64,000 nucleotides of DNA from Halobacteria archaeon HArc-gm2 (GCA_025517465.1 JAOPKE010000008.1:62001-126000); one strand, 5' to 3'. Positions 44,084 through 53,179 are shown, numbered from the stretch's first letter. Notes: a model not told the origin generated them from the sequence alone. Numbers and translations: made by a program.

Positions 44084-45231
44084 TCCTGCACCACCTCCGA
44101 ACTCTCGTCGACGGCGATCGGACCGCCGACGCGACGGCCGACGGCGCGCCTGGCCCGGTCGATGGCCAGTCGACTCCCGTCAGCGAGGCCGTGGCGGTCG
44201 AAGTACCGGGAGGCGCCGCGGAGTCCCGGTACGACGCCGTCGGGCAAGAGCAGGATCGAGGCGATCATCAGGACGCCGACGCCGATCTTCGCGAACTCCG
44301 GGAACTGTACCGACGCCGTGGTGCGGAGCCACTCGATGGCGACCGCCGCGACGATCGGTCCCGAGAGCGTCTTGCGTCCACCGACGCTCACCCAGACGAC
44401 GGGGTAGGCCGCCGCGGCGGCGCTGAACACGACCTCGGGAGTGATCGAGTACCCCCAGGCCATGTACGTGACGCCGCCGAGTCCGGCGATACCGCCACCG
44501 ATCGTGAACACGACGAGTTTCCGGAACTTCACGTCGTAGCCGAGCATCTCGGCGCGGTCCTCGTCCTCCCGGATCGCGACCATGACGCGCCCGAAGTCGG
44601 AGTTGACGAGGGCGCGAAGACCGAGGTAGGTCGCGAGGAGGACCGCGACGATGACGTAGTAGGTGGCCGGCTGGACCAGCGTGTACGTCGCCGGGCCGGC
44701 GCCGAGCGTGATCTCGCCGATGCCGACGCCGGTGTCGCCGCCGAGGTTGACGGAACCGACGAACACCTGGCTGGCCGTCTTGCCGTAGGTGTTCAGGACG
44801 ATGGTCACGACCAGCGTCGTGATGGTGACGTAGACGTCCCGGACGCCCCCGTAGAACATGAAGTAACCGAGGACGAGCGCCGACAGCGCGCCGAACAGGA
44901 TGGCGACGCCGACGCCGACGGTCGTCCCCAGCGGCGACGCCAGGTTGCCGACGACCACCGCGAAGGCGTAGCCGGACAGGCCGTAGAACGCGTTCTGCCC
45001 GAAGCTCAGGATACCGGCGTACCCCCAGACGAACGCGAGCGAGAGGGCCAGGAACGCGGAGACGAGGTACCTGGTCAGCTGCCCGGCCGCGAACGGTCCC
45101 ACGACGCTCGGGTACGCCAGCAGCGCCACGACGGTGACGGCGAGGGCGGCCCAGAAGCGGGTTCCGCTCCCGACGGTGTTTGGCCCCTCGAAGCGACCGA
45201 GGACGCCGGTGGGAAACGCGTCGGTCCCCAT
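44080..45231 (-). CDS. urtC: Urea ABC transporter permease UrtC
   Basis: The 383-residue LivM-like permease has about ten membrane helices; the segment LSFGQNAFYGLSGYAFAVVV and the EAA-like cytosolic loop VMVAIREDEDRAEMLGYDVK are typical. It forms the inner-membrane channel with UrtB. Its start is immediately after the urtB stop, so the two are translated from one message. Confidence 0.92.
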   Translation of the reverse strand: MGTDAFPTGVLGRFEGPNTVGSGTRFWAALAVTVVALLAYPSVVGPFAAGQLTRYLVSAFLALSLAFVWGYAGILSFGQNAFYGLSGYAFAVVVGNLASPLGTTVGVGVAILFGALSALVLGYFMFYGGVRDVYVTITTLVVTIVLNTYGKTASQVFVGSVNLGGDTGVGIGEITLGAGPATYTLVQPATYYVIVAVLLATYLGLRALVNSDFGRVMVAIREDEDRAEMLGYDVKFRKLVVFTIGGGIAGLGGVTYMAWGYSITPEVVFSAAAAAYPVVWVSVGGRKTLSGPIVAAVAIEWLRTTASVQFPEFAKIGVGVLMIASILLLPDGVVPGLRGASRYFDRHGLADGSRLAIDRARRAVGRRVGGPIAVDESSEVVQE

Positions 45232-46119
45232 CTATGTCCCCTCCCTCGCGAGGCGGTCGCGAACGCGGTCCGTGAAGCCGGTGACGCCGTCCTGGAAGAA
45301 ACGGATGACGACGACGGTGACCACCAGCAAGACGATGCTCCCCGCGGTCTGGCCGTAGACGTTGGTGACCACGGCGTCGACGGCGCCGAGCAGGCCGCCC
45401 GACAGGCCCGTCCCGAGAACGACCGACGGGCCGCCGACCACGACGACGACGAAGGACTTGACGAGGTACGTGCCCCCCATCGTCGGCGTGACGGAGACGA
45501 TCGGTGCCAGCAGCGCGCCGGCGAGTCCGGCCAGCGCCGACCCGATGGCGAACGTCGTGCTGTAGACGCGCTCGGTCCGCACGCCGAGCGCCCGTGCGGT
45601 CCCCTCGTCCTGGATGGTCGCGCGCGCCCGAATCCCGTACTCCGTTCGGGTGAACAGCCAGTAGACGCCGACCAGCACCGCGACGGCGGCCAGCGCCAGC
45701 GCGACGCGATAGACCGACTGGGAGAAGGCGCCGTAGGAGATGGTTCCGAACGGCGTCGGGACGGACGGTTCGGACGTCCCGCGGAGGACGAGCATCCCCT
45801 GGGAGAGCACGAGGCTCAGTCCCAGCGTCACGACCATCGAGTCGAACAGCCGGCCGTACGTCCGCTTGATGAGGAGTCGCTCGACCACCATCCCGAACGC
45901 GGCCGTGACGCCGACAGCGAGAGCCATCGACGCGACCAGCGGGAGGCCCAGGTCGTGGTAGCCGAACACCGTCGCGTACGCGCCGACCATGATGAACTCG
46001 CCGTGGGCGAGGTTGATCACGCCCATGATCCCGAAGATGATGGCCAACCCCACGGCCGCGAGGACCAGCACGGAGAACCCCTGCAGGTACTGAAACGCGA
46101 GGTTCAGCCCGTTGACCAT
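45232..46119 (-). CDS. urtB: Urea ABC transporter permease UrtB
   Basis: A 295-residue LivH-like permease with about eight helices, including LAIIFGIMGVINLAHGEFIM at the start and the cytosolic loop GIRARATIQDEGTARALGVR. The ATG at 46,119 is favoured: it lies one base after the urtA stop, and the open extension to 46,188 would overlap urtA and adds a basic, non-membrane segment. Confidence 0.92.
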   Translation of the reverse strand: MVNGLNLAFQYLQGFSVLVLAAVGLAIIFGIMGVINLAHGEFIMVGAYATVFGYHDLGLPLVASMALAVGVTAAFGMVVERLLIKRTYGRLFDSMVVTLGLSLVLSQGMLVLRGTSEPSVPTPFGTISYGAFSQSVYRVALALAAVAVLVGVYWLFTRTEYGIRARATIQDEGTARALGVRTERVYSTTFAIGSALAGLAGALLAPIVSVTPTMGGTYLVKSFVVVVVGGPSVVLGTGLSGGLLGAVDAVVTNVYGQTAGSIVLLVVTVVVIRFFQDGVTGFTDRVRDRLAREGT

Positions 46120-46120
46120 C

Positions 46121-47434
46121 CTATTTCGCCTCCTCGAAGTAGTCTCTGGGGGTGTACTGAGTCTCCTCGTCTTCGCTGGTGAGGTCACAGCCGACCGTCT
46201 CCGAGAGGAACTGCTCGGGGATCTTGCGGTCGGCGACCGAGGTGACGTTGTGCTCGGCGTCGGCCTTCATCACCCACATGTGGTGGTCGACGTGGTGGGT
46301 CGCCCCGTCGAGTTCGATCGTCTCGCCTTCCGGAGCTTCCGGCGCGCGTTCCGGACCGAGACTGATGCCCGATTCGAGCGCCTCCCTGACCTCGGGCTGC
46401 TCGAAGGTGCCGGCCTGTTCGACTGCCTTCTTGTACATGTAGGTCGAGAAGTAGTTCGTCTCGGCCTCCTCGTTGAGGTACGGTGCGTCGGGGTACATGT
46501 CGTAGTACCGGTCGACGAAGCCGCCGTCTTTCGTGTTGGCCGTCGAGGGGATCTCCTCCATGTAGTTGACGCCCGCGTAGATGTTCTCCATCGCCGGCGG
46601 GTCCAGGCGGCGGTGTTCGTACCCCTGGGCCATCGCCGTCGAGGTCCCGATGGGAACCTCCAGCCCCGCCGAGGCCTTCTGCTTGTAGAAGGCGGTGTGA
46701 TTCTTCCCGACCAGCATCGACATGACGAAGTCCGGGTCGGCCTCCTGGATGTTGTTGATAGTCGAGCTGAACTGGGACGTGTCGAGGCTGATGAACTCCT
46801 CGCCGACGACCTCGGCGTCGTTCTCGTCGGCCAGGACCTTCACCCAGTCGGCCGACAGCTGCCCGAAGTTGTAGTCGGCGGCGATCGTGTAGATCTTCGG
46901 CCCGTACTCCTCGCGCAGGTACGGGAGGACGCTCCCGAGCTGCTGGCGCGCCGTCGGCCCGACGGCGAAGACGTTCTTGTCACACACCCCACCCTCGTAC
47001 TGGGTCGTGTAGAAGTAGAGCTGGTCTTGCCGGTCGATTATCGGCCGGATGGCCTCGCGCGTCGACGACGCGTAGCCCGCCCACAGGACGTCGACGTCCC
47101 GCTGCTGGATCATCTTCCGGGTGAGCTGCTTGTACCGCGAGTTGTCCGACTGGGGGTCGGGGTCGAACAGTTCGATCTGGTTGCCCATGATCCCCCCGTC
47201 GGCGTTGATCTCCTCGATAGCGAGCTTGCTCGCCTTCCACTTCGGCGTGCCCACTAGCGAGAACGTCCCCGACCGGTCCTCGAGGACCCCGATTTTGACG
47301 GTGCCGCCCGAACTGGCGCTGTCGGTCGAGGTACCGCCGCTTGCCTCGCCGTCGCTCGAACAGCCCGCGAGTCCGGCGACCATCGCGGCGCCCCCGGCGG
47401 TGACGAAGCGGCGGCGACTGATCCGGTCGTTCAT
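46121..47434 (-). CDS. urtA: Urea-binding lipoprotein UrtA
   Basis: A 437-residue substrate-binding protein. Residues 6-25 form a Tat signal with a lipobox (SRRRF ... LAGC, Cys25 as lipid anchor), then a Ser/Thr/Gly linker. The mature domain has IGVLEDRSGTFSLVGTPKWK and LYFYTTQYEGGVCDKNVFAV, which are diagnostic of the urea/amide-binding group rather than amino-acid binders. It captures urea outside the cell for the UrtBCDE permease. It is the first gene of the operon; its ATG overlaps the stop of a short upstream reading frame. Confidence 0.94.
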   Translation of the reverse strand: MNDRISRRRFVTAGGAAMVAGLAGCSSDGEASGGTSTDSASSGGTVKIGVLEDRSGTFSLVGTPKWKASKLAIEEINADGGIMGNQIELFDPDPQSDNSRYKQLTRKMIQQRDVDVLWAGYASSTREAIRPIIDRQDQLYFYTTQYEGGVCDKNVFAVGPTARQQLGSVLPYLREEYGPKIYTIAADYNFGQLSADWVKVLADENDAEVVGEEFISLDTSQFSSTINNIQEADPDFVMSMLVGKNHTAFYKQKASAGLEVPIGTSTAMAQGYEHRRLDPPAMENIYAGVNYMEEIPSTANTKDGGFVDRYYDMYPDAPYLNEEAETNYFSTYMYKKAVEQAGTFEQPEVREALESGISLGPERAPEAPEGETIELDGATHHVDHHMWVMKADAEHNVTSVADRKIPEQFLSETVGCDLTSEDEETQYTPRDYFEEAK

Positions 47435-47535
47435 TGGCTGGCCCCCAGCATTCGTGCGGCTTCCGTAAATTCAGACGGCGATACTTCGTTCAGTCCACTG
47501 CTTTTCGGCGAGATTGCGCGACGAACGTCCATCAT
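47431..47535 (-). CDS. Possible 34-residue leader ORF upstream of urtA
   Basis: An open frame of 34 codons starts at the ATG at 47,535 and ends in a TGA overlapping the urtA ATG (ATGA junction), the same coupling seen between real genes of this region. The product has ordinary composition (MMDVRRAISPKSSG at the start). It may be a translated leader that couples ribosomes into urtA, or chance. No homology is claimed. Confidence 0.2.
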   Translation of the reverse strand: MMDVRRAISPKSSGLNEVSPSEFTEAARMLGASQ

Positions 47536-47565
47536 ATGTTTCCATCCCTTCCGTTTCGCACTTGC

Positions 47566-47573
47566 TAAATAAG
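47566..47573 (-). promoter_or_regulatory. TATA-like box for urtABCDE
   Basis: The minus strand reads TTATTTAG, preceded by GGCAACCC as a possible BRE. It lies about 30-38 bases before the short leader ORF and about 135 bases before the urtA start, so the urt message probably has an untranslated or leader-ORF-bearing 5' segment. Confidence 0.4.
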
Positions 47574-47817
47574 GGTTGCCAATCCAATCTTATATTCATC
47601 CAACTGACCTTGGAGGTGTATAAGGAATGCATTAAACTTGGGTACTAAACCGAGATTTCGTTCATTCTTGAGTGCGCTAGTGGACAGACGATCCGTTTTC
47701 CAGAGCGCTCCGGCGCCCGAACTGTCGGCCCGTCAAATCCAGCGAGAACGTGTCATCGAGGCGTGGTGTTCGAAAACCGCGGGTGATTCTGCCCGGTTCG
47801 TCAAGAAATCCCGTGAA

Positions 47818-48228
47818 TCACTCGCCGACGACGACGACCTTCACCTGCCGAACGCCCTTCACCGACCGGAGGCGGTTGGCCAGGTCGCTGATCTCGGCCC
47901 CCGGGCCCTCCACCGTGATGGTCTCCATGCAGCGGTGGTGCGAGAGGTGGACGTGCTGGACGGCGGTGATGATGTCCTCCGATTCGTGCTGCAGGCGCTG
48001 GAGCCGGTCGGCCAGGCCGTCGACGTGGTGCTCGTGGATGACCACGAGCGTCCCGTAGTGGGTCTCGCCGTGGTCGCTCTCCCACTCGTAGGCGGTGAAG
48101 AAGTCCCGCAGCGCGTCCCGGACCGCCTCCGACCGGCTGGCGTAGTCCCAGTCCGTCGCGATGTCGTCCAGCCGGTCGGTCATCTCCGGCGGGAGGGTGA
48201 GGCTGATGCGGTCGAGGTCCTCGCTCAT
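47818..48228 (-). CDS. nikR: Nickel-responsive regulator NikR
   Basis: A 136-residue ribbon-helix-helix repressor. Residues 8-45 are the DNA-binding domain (ISLTLPPEMTDRLDDIA, RSEAVRDALRDFF). The C-terminal ACT-like domain keeps the nickel ligands: a His in VIHEHHVDGL and the H-x-H-x5-C set in AVQHVHLSHHRCMETI, equal to His87, His89 and Cys95 of E. coli NikR. It should repress nickel uptake when nickel is plentiful. It is divergent from cbiMNQO; the shared promoter holds a 28-base dyad. The start at 48,228 fits the family length; an open frame extending further upstream is antisense to cbiM. Confidence 0.95.
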   Translation of the reverse strand: MSEDLDRISLTLPPEMTDRLDDIATDWDYASRSEAVRDALRDFFTAYEWESDHGETHYGTLVVIHEHHVDGLADRLQRLQHESEDIITAVQHVHLSHHRCMETITVEGPGAEISDLANRLRSVKGVRQVKVVVVGE

Positions 48229-48274
48229 GCGCTCCCGTTTCGCGCCGGGCGCCAAGAGCCTGTTCCCGGCCCGA

Positions 48275-48302
48275 ATAATACTGCGCGAAGGAAAAGTATT
48301 AT
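48275..48302. promoter_or_regulatory. Candidate NikR operator in the nikR-cbiM divergent promoter
   Basis: ATAATACT (48,275-48,282) and AGTATTAT (48,295-48,302) are perfect inverted repeats separated by 12 bases, 28 bases in all. That equals the overall length of the E. coli NikR site, a 6-16-6 dyad. Each arm is also TATA-like: the right arm is about 26-33 bases before the cbiM ATG, the left arm about 47-54 before nikR. Binding would therefore block both promoters. Confidence 0.7.
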
Positions 48303-48327
48303 CGACGGGGCGCCGGTCTCTGTGGGT

Positions 48328-48969
48328 ATGCACATCCTCGACGGGTTCCTCGACCTGGCGGTCGCTGCCGTCTGTGCGCTGGCGTCGGCCGCGGTGCTCG
48401 CCTACGCGGCCAGACGCGTCGACGGCGAGCTCTCGGACGCCCGGGCGCCGCTGCTGGGTCTCGTCGCCGCGGGTATCTTCGCCGCCCAGATGCTCGACTG
48501 GCCGATCGTGGGCGGCACGAGCGCCCACTTCGTCGGCGGTGCCTTCGCCGCCATCCTGCTGGGCCCCCACCTCGGCGCGCTCTGCGTCGCCACTGTGGTC
48601 ACCGTCCAGGCACTCGTCTTCGGCGACGGCGGCGTCGTCGTCCTCGGCGCGAACGTGTTCAACATGGCCATCGTGGAGGTGTACGTCGGCTACGCTATCT
48701 ACCGGGCCCTCGCGGGCCACCACGAGATCGCCGCGGCCTTCACCGCCGGCTGGCTCGGCATCACGGCGGGCGCGCTCAGCGCGGCGGTCCAGCTGGGCCT
48801 GTCGTCGGCGTTCGCCTACGAACTCGGCACGGTCGTCCTGATCATGGGCGCCGGCCACCTCGCCCTCGGACTGATCGAGGGCGCCATCACGGCCGTCGTC
48901 TACCGCGCCGTCGTCGACGCGCGGCCGGACGTCCTCCCCGCGTCCCCGCTCCGGGAGGTGAAGGCGTGA
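48328..48969 (+). CDS. cbiM: Nickel/cobalt ECF transporter substrate component CbiM (NikM-like)
   Basis: A 213-residue membrane protein with about seven helices. The N terminus MHILDGFLDL places the metal-binding His at position 2, and GTSAHFVGGAFAAILLGPHL provides further His ligands, the hallmark of CbiM/NikM. It binds the divalent cation for the CbiNQO module. The adjacent NikR and downstream urease make nickel the likely metal, although cobalt cannot be excluded by sequence. The ATG at 48,328 follows a TATA-like operator arm and is nearly leaderless. Confidence 0.92.
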   Translation: MHILDGFLDLAVAAVCALASAAVLAYAARRVDGELSDARAPLLGLVAAGIFAAQMLDWPIVGGTSAHFVGGAFAAILLGPHLGALCVATVVTVQALVFGDGGVVVLGANVFNMAIVEVYVGYAIYRALAGHHEIAAAFTAGWLGITAGALSAAVQLGLSSAFAYELGTVVLIMGAGHLALGLIEGAITAVVYRAVVDARPDVLPASPLREVKA

Positions 48970-49262
48970 GCGCTCTCGACCGCTCCTGGTTTCTGAAGGG
49001 GCTCGCGATACTCCTCGTCCTGACCCTCCTCGCCCCGGTGTTCGGCTGGGCTGCCGGGCAAGTGGGCTACGCCGAGCCGCTGGACAACGCCGCCGAGGCG
49101 ACCGGCGCGACCGACGCCGCGGAGACGATCAACCCCGGGCTCATGCCGGACTACGGCGTCCCGGGGCTGGGCTCCGCGTCGGGGACGCTCCTGGCCGCGC
49201 TCATCGGGACCGGACTGACCCTCGTCCTCGCGACGGGCATGGGCCGGGTGCTGGCGGACTGA
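48966..49262 (+). CDS. cbiN: CbiN-like / PDGLE-domain component of the nickel transporter
   Basis: A 98-residue protein with one helix at residues 10-30 and another at 72-92, joined by an external acidic loop (TGATDAAETINPGLMPDYGV). This is the layout of CbiN/PDGLE proteins that assist CbiM loading. It overlaps cbiM by four bases and is followed one base later by cbiQ, so its place in the operon supports the assignment, while residue-level similarity to CbiN is weak. Confidence 0.75.
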   Translation: MSALDRSWFLKGLAILLVLTLLAPVFGWAAGQVGYAEPLDNAAEATGATDAAETINPGLMPDYGVPGLGSASGTLLAALIGTGLTLVLATGMGRVLAD

Positions 49263-49263
49263 G

Positions 49264-50079
49264 ATGGTCGTCGACGCCCTCGACCGCACCGTCTCGACCG
49301 TGAGCGAGCGCGCGACGGCGTTCCTGCTGTCGGCGACCGTCCCCGAACGGGACGGCTTTCTCCAGGCAGTCCACCCCGTCGCCAAGCTCGTGGGCCTGGT
49401 CGCGCTCGTCGTCGTCACCGTCGTCACCGACGACGGCCGCGCCCTCGCCGCGCTGCTCGGCCTCGCCGTCGCACTGGCCCTCGCCTCGCGCGTCCCGGTC
49501 GGCACCTTCGCCGAGCGACTCACCCTGCCGACGCTCCCGTCGCTCCTGGTCGTCGCGCCGCAAGCCGTGCTGATGGACGGCCCAGCGATGGCGACGCTCC
49601 AGCTGCCGGTCGCTTCCCTGACGGTCACCGAACCCGGCGTCGCCTACGTCGTCGCGTTCGCCGTCCGGGTCGCCGCCTGCGTGGGCTTCCTGTCGCTGCT
49701 CTTGCTGACGACGCGCTTTGCCGGCGTGCTGGCCGCGTTCCGCCGGCTCCGCGCGCCACCGCTCGCCATCACGCTCATCGCCGTCACCCACCGGTACCTG
49801 CTGCTGTTCTTCCGGGAGTTGACCAGAATGACGCTCGCCCGGCGGAGCCGCCGGTTCGCACCGGAGTCGCTGCGGTCGTCGTGGCGGACCTCCGGGTCCT
49901 TCCTCGGCACCTTCTTCCTGCGGACGTTCGAGCGAGGCGAGCGCGTCCAGCGCGCCGCGGCCGCCCGCGGCGGCACCCAGATGCGTCCCTACGCCCGGCG
50001 CCAGCCCGTGGGCGTCGCAGACGCCGGATTCGCCGCGGTGGTGGCCCTCGCCGTCGTCGGCCGGGTGATGCTCGCGTGA
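49264..50079 (+). CDS. cbiQ: ECF transporter transmembrane component CbiQ
   Basis: A 271-residue energy-coupling T component with about five to six helices. It has the family's cytosolic arginine-rich coupling segments: ARRSRRFAPESLRSS and ERGERVQRAAAARGG (the A-R-G pattern). It connects CbiM with the ATPase CbiO. Its TGA overlaps the GTG start of cbiO. Confidence 0.9.
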   Translation: MVVDALDRTVSTVSERATAFLLSATVPERDGFLQAVHPVAKLVGLVALVVVTVVTDDGRALAALLGLAVALALASRVPVGTFAERLTLPTLPSLLVVAPQAVLMDGPAMATLQLPVASLTVTEPGVAYVVAFAVRVAACVGFLSLLLLTTRFAGVLAAFRRLRAPPLAITLIAVTHRYLLLFFRELTRMTLARRSRRFAPESLRSSWRTSGSFLGTFFLRTFERGERVQRAAAARGGTQMRPYARRQPVGVADAGFAAVVALAVVGRVMLA

Positions 50080-50879
50080 CGGACCCGGTGATCGAGGCCC
50101 GGAACCTCGCCTACGCGTACCCGGACGGCACGGCCGCCGTCTCGGAGCTCGACGTGTCCATCGGCGCCGGCGAGCGCGTGGCTATCCTCGGCCCGAACGG
50201 CGCCGGGAAGTCGACGCTGTTGCTGTTGCTCGGCGGGTTGCTCGACCCCGACACGGGGACGGTCCGCTTCTTCGGCGAGGACCAGCCCGCAGACGACGTC
50301 CGCGAGCGCATCGGCGTCCTCACCCAGGACCCCGGCGAGTACCTGTTCAACCCCACCGTCCGCGAGGACGTGGAGTACGGCCCCTCGCAGTTCGACCTCC
50401 CGAAGGAGGCGGTCGACGAGCGAGTCAGCGCCCTCGCCGAGCGGTTCGGCCTGACTCACCTGCTGGACCGGCCCCCGTTCCGCCTGTCGGGTGGCGAACA
50501 GCGCCGTGCTGCGCTGGCGAGCGTGCTCTCGTTCGACCCAGAGGTGCTCCTGCTCGACGAGCCCCTCTCGAACGTCGACGGCGCGAACCGGGCGGAACTG
50601 CTGGACCTGCTCGACGACCTCGTCGACGACGGCGTCACGCTCGTCGTCTCGACGCCCGACGCCGACCTCGTCCCCGCGGTCGCGGATCGGGTGATCCTCC
50701 TGGACCGCGAGGGTGAGATCGCCGCCGACGGGCCGACCCGCGAGGTGCTGACCGACGTGGCGTCGCTCCGGCGGGTCGGGCTCTCCGTCCCGACGGTCGT
50801 CGACCTGTTCGACCGGCTGGGAGTGGACGACCCGCCGATTACGATCGACGAAGCGGCCGAGAAACTGGACGATCGGTGA
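50076..50879 (+). CDS. cbiO: ECF transporter ATPase CbiO
   Basis: Starting at the GTG that overlaps the cbiQ stop (GTGA), the protein has 267 residues. Walker A LGPNGAGKSTLLLLLG, Q-loop LTQDPGEYLFNPTVREDVEYG, signature RLSGGEQRRAALASVL, Walker B VLLLDEPLSNVD. The V-x-x-D-V-x-x-G-P sequence after the Q-loop is typical of CbiO/EcfA. It provides energy for nickel import. No ATG start of this frame fits the family. Confidence 0.93.
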   Translation: MTDPVIEARNLAYAYPDGTAAVSELDVSIGAGERVAILGPNGAGKSTLLLLLGGLLDPDTGTVRFFGEDQPADDVRERIGVLTQDPGEYLFNPTVREDVEYGPSQFDLPKEAVDERVSALAERFGLTHLLDRPPFRLSGGEQRRAALASVLSFDPEVLLLDEPLSNVDGANRAELLDLLDDLVDDGVTLVVSTPDADLVPAVADRVILLDREGEIAADGPTREVLTDVASLRRVGLSVPTVVDLFDRLGVDDPPITIDEAAEKLDDR

Positions 50880-51021
50880 GTTCTGTCCGGTGGGAGTGCC
50901 AATATTGCGCACAACGTCGGTGATTTAGTCGCGACAGGGGAACCTCAGCGCAGATGAGCCACGAACGAGTACCGGCGAAAGCGGAGTCGAAGCGCGCACG
51001 GACGGGAGCGGGTGATCCGTC

Positions 51022-51429
51022 GTGACCGACCCGTTCGTCCCCGGCGAGGTACGGACGGACGAGGGAACGGTAACTCTCAACGAGGATCGCGAGACGACGA
51101 CGGTCCGCGTCGCGAACACGGGCGACCGGCCCGTCCAGGTCGGCTCGCACTTCCACTTCTTCGAGGTGAACCGGGCGCTGTCGTTCGACCGCGCGGCGGC
51201 CTTCGGGACGCGGCTGAACGTCCCGGCGGGCACCGCGGTCCGGTTCGAACCCGGCGACGAGAAGACGGTCGACCTGGTCGCCGTCGGCGGCGAGGGGCAC
51301 GTCCACGGGATGAACGGCCTGACGAACGGCGACGTCGACGACGCGACGAAGGAGCGCGCACTCCAGCGGGCCCGCGAGCGGGGCTTCGTCGCGGACGAGG
51401 ACTCGACCGAGGGAGGTGAGCAGGCGTGA
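51022..51429 (+). CDS. ureB: Urease beta subunit, copy 1
   Basis: A 135-residue subunit starting at GTG. Landmarks of the family are [37 protein letters not shown] and [19 protein letters not shown]; the trailing 30 residues are acidic. It packs against UreC. It overlaps ureC copy 1 by four bases. A short open frame of 23 codons (50,954-51,025) ends in a TGA overlapping this GTG. It differs in its tail (ends [10 protein letters not shown]) from copy 2. Confidence 0.94.
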   Translation: MTDPFVPGEVRTDEGTVTLNEDRETTTVRVANTGDRPVQVGSHFHFFEVNRALSFDRAAAFGTRLNVPAGTAVRFEPGDEKTVDLVAVGGEGHVHGMNGLTNGDVDDATKERALQRARERGFVADEDSTEGGEQA

Positions 51430-53132
51430 CCCGCGACGTCGACCGGGAGTCCTACGCCGAGCTGTACGGGCCGGGCGAGGGCGACAGCGTCCGTCTCGGC
51501 GACACCGAGTTATTCGCCGCGGTCGAGCGAGACCTCCGGACGCCGGGCGACGAGGCGGTGTTCGGTGGCGGCAAGACGCTGCGGGACGGCCTGGGGCAGG
51601 CGCCGGGCGTCACCAACGCCGATGGCGCGATGGACTGGGTGATAACGAACGCGACGATCATCGACCCCGTCCTCGGCGTCGTCGCCGCGGACGTCGGTAT
51701 CCGCGACGGGGAGATAGCGGGGGTCGGATCGGCCGGCAACCCTGACACGATGGACGACGTGGACCTGGTCGTCGGCCCCGGCACCGACGTCTATCCCGCC
51801 GAGGGGAAGATCGTCACCCCCGGCGCGCTGGACATCCACGTCCACTTCAACTCCGGCCAGCTGGTCGAGCACGCGCTGGCCTCCGGCGTGACGACGATGC
51901 TCGGCGGCGGCTTCGGCGGCGGCGCGACGACGTGTACGCCCGGGCCACGAAACGTCGAGCTGTTCCTCCGGGCGGCGGAGGAGTGGCCGGTCAACGTCGG
52001 CTTCTACGGGAAGGGCAACGCCTCGAAGCCCGACGCCCTCCAGGAACAGGTCGAGGCGGGCGCCTGCGGGCTGAAGCTTCACGAGGACTGGGGCTCGATG
52101 CCCGAGGCCACCGACACCTGCCTCGACGTCGCCGAGGAGGAAGACGTCCAGGTGTGCATGCACACGGACACGCTCAACGAGGCGGGCTTCGTCGAGAACA
52201 CGTTCGCCGCCCTCGACGGCCGGACGATGCACCTGTTCCACATCGAGGGCGCCGGCGGCGGCCACGCCCCCGACATCATGGCGATGGTCGGCGAGGAGAA
52301 CGTCCTCCCCTCGTCGACCAACCCGTCGATGCCCTACACCGAGAACACCTTCGACGAGCACCTGGACATGGTGATGGTGTGTCACCACCTCAATCCAGAC
52401 GTCCCCGAGGACGTCGCCTTCGCCGAGTCTCGCATCCGCGCCGAGACCATCGCCGCGGAGGACGTCCTCCACGACGAGGGCGCCATCTCGATGATGACGA
52501 CGGACTCCCAGGCGATGGGGCGGATGGCCGAACTGGTCTGTCGAACCTGGCAGACCGCGGACAAGATGAAGCGACAGCGCGGTCCGCTCCCGGAGGACGA
52601 GGGAACCAGCGGCGACAACCACCGGATCAAGCGCTACGTCTCGAAGTACACCATCAACCCCGCCATCGCGGCCGGCATCGACGACTACGTCGGATCGCTC
52701 GAACCGGGCAAGGTCGCCGACCTCGTCCTGTGGGACCCGGCGTTCTTCGGCATCAAGCCCGCGGTGACGTTCAAGGGCGGCTTCCCGGTGTACTCGGAGA
52801 TGGGCGAGGCCAACGGCTCGCTGATGACCTGCCAGCCCATCCAGCAGCGCCCCCGGGCGGGGGCGATGGGGACCGCCAAGCAGGCGACGTCGATGGCGTT
52901 CGTCAGCCAGGCGGCCCACGACGCCGGCGTCGGCGAGGCCTACGACCTCCAGCAGGAGGTAGTCCCGGTCGGCGGCGCGCGCTCGCTCTCGAAGTCGGAC
53001 ATGCACTACAACGACTACTGCCCGGACGACGTCGAGGTGGACCCCGAGACGTTCGAGGTCCGCGTCGACGGCGAGCCGGTCACCTGTGAGCCGGTGGACA
53101 CGGTGTCGCTGGGCCAGCGCTACATGCTGTGA
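51426..53132 (+). CDS. ureC: Urease alpha subunit, copy 1 (catalytic)
   Basis: The 568-residue catalytic subunit hydrolyses urea to ammonia and carbamate at a dinickel site. By my count the residues are His138 and His140 (DIHVHF), carbamylated Lys217 (GLKLHEDWG), His246 (HTDTLNE), His272 ([13 protein letters not shown]), flap Cys319/His320 (VMVCHHLNP) and Asp360 (TTDSQAMGR), all intact. The [10 protein letters not shown] stretch (about 167-176) has the standard form found in most ureases. It is followed by 209 bases before the second ureB, which seems to have its own promoter. Confidence 0.95.
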   Translation: MTRDVDRESYAELYGPGEGDSVRLGDTELFAAVERDLRTPGDEAVFGGGKTLRDGLGQAPGVTNADGAMDWVITNATIIDPVLGVVAADVGIRDGEIAGVGSAGNPDTMDDVDLVVGPGTDVYPAEGKIVTPGALDIHVHFNSGQLVEHALASGVTTMLGGGFGGGATTCTPGPRNVELFLRAAEEWPVNVGFYGKGNASKPDALQEQVEAGACGLKLHEDWGSMPEATDTCLDVAEEEDVQVCMHTDTLNEAGFVENTFAALDGRTMHLFHIEGAGGGHAPDIMAMVGEENVLPSSTNPSMPYTENTFDEHLDMVMVCHHLNPDVPEDVAFAESRIRAETIAAEDVLHDEGAISMMTTDSQAMGRMAELVCRTWQTADKMKRQRGPLPEDEGTSGDNHRIKRYVSKYTINPAIAAGIDDYVGSLEPGKVADLVLWDPAFFGIKPAVTFKGGFPVYSEMGEANGSLMTCQPIQQRPRAGAMGTAKQATSMAFVSQAAHDAGVGEAYDLQQEVVPVGGARSLSKSDMHYNDYCPDDVEVDPETFEVRVDGEPVTCEPVDTVSLGQRYML

Positions 53133-53169
53133 TGGGAGGAACGCCCAGTATCCCGGACACGATCTGGAC

Positions 53170-53179
53170 GTATTTACAC
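53170..53179 (+). promoter_or_regulatory. TATA-like box ahead of second ureBC
   Basis: GTATTTACAC lies in the AT-rich gap after ureC copy 1, in a 209-base intergenic stretch whose lower G+C stands out. It suggests that ureBCAGDEF can be transcribed separately from the first ureBC. No NikR-like dyad is visible here. Confidence 0.35.

Noticed and set aside
44191-46182. Long plus-strand frame antisense to urtC and urtB
   Set aside because: Shadow of the two permease genes; no recognisable protein features.
47640-47817. Possible transposase or plus-strand N-terminal extension of cbiM
   Set aside because: The open frame from 47,638 crosses nikR antisense and the divergent promoter; cbiM clearly starts at MHILDG (48,328). 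No transposase motif seen.
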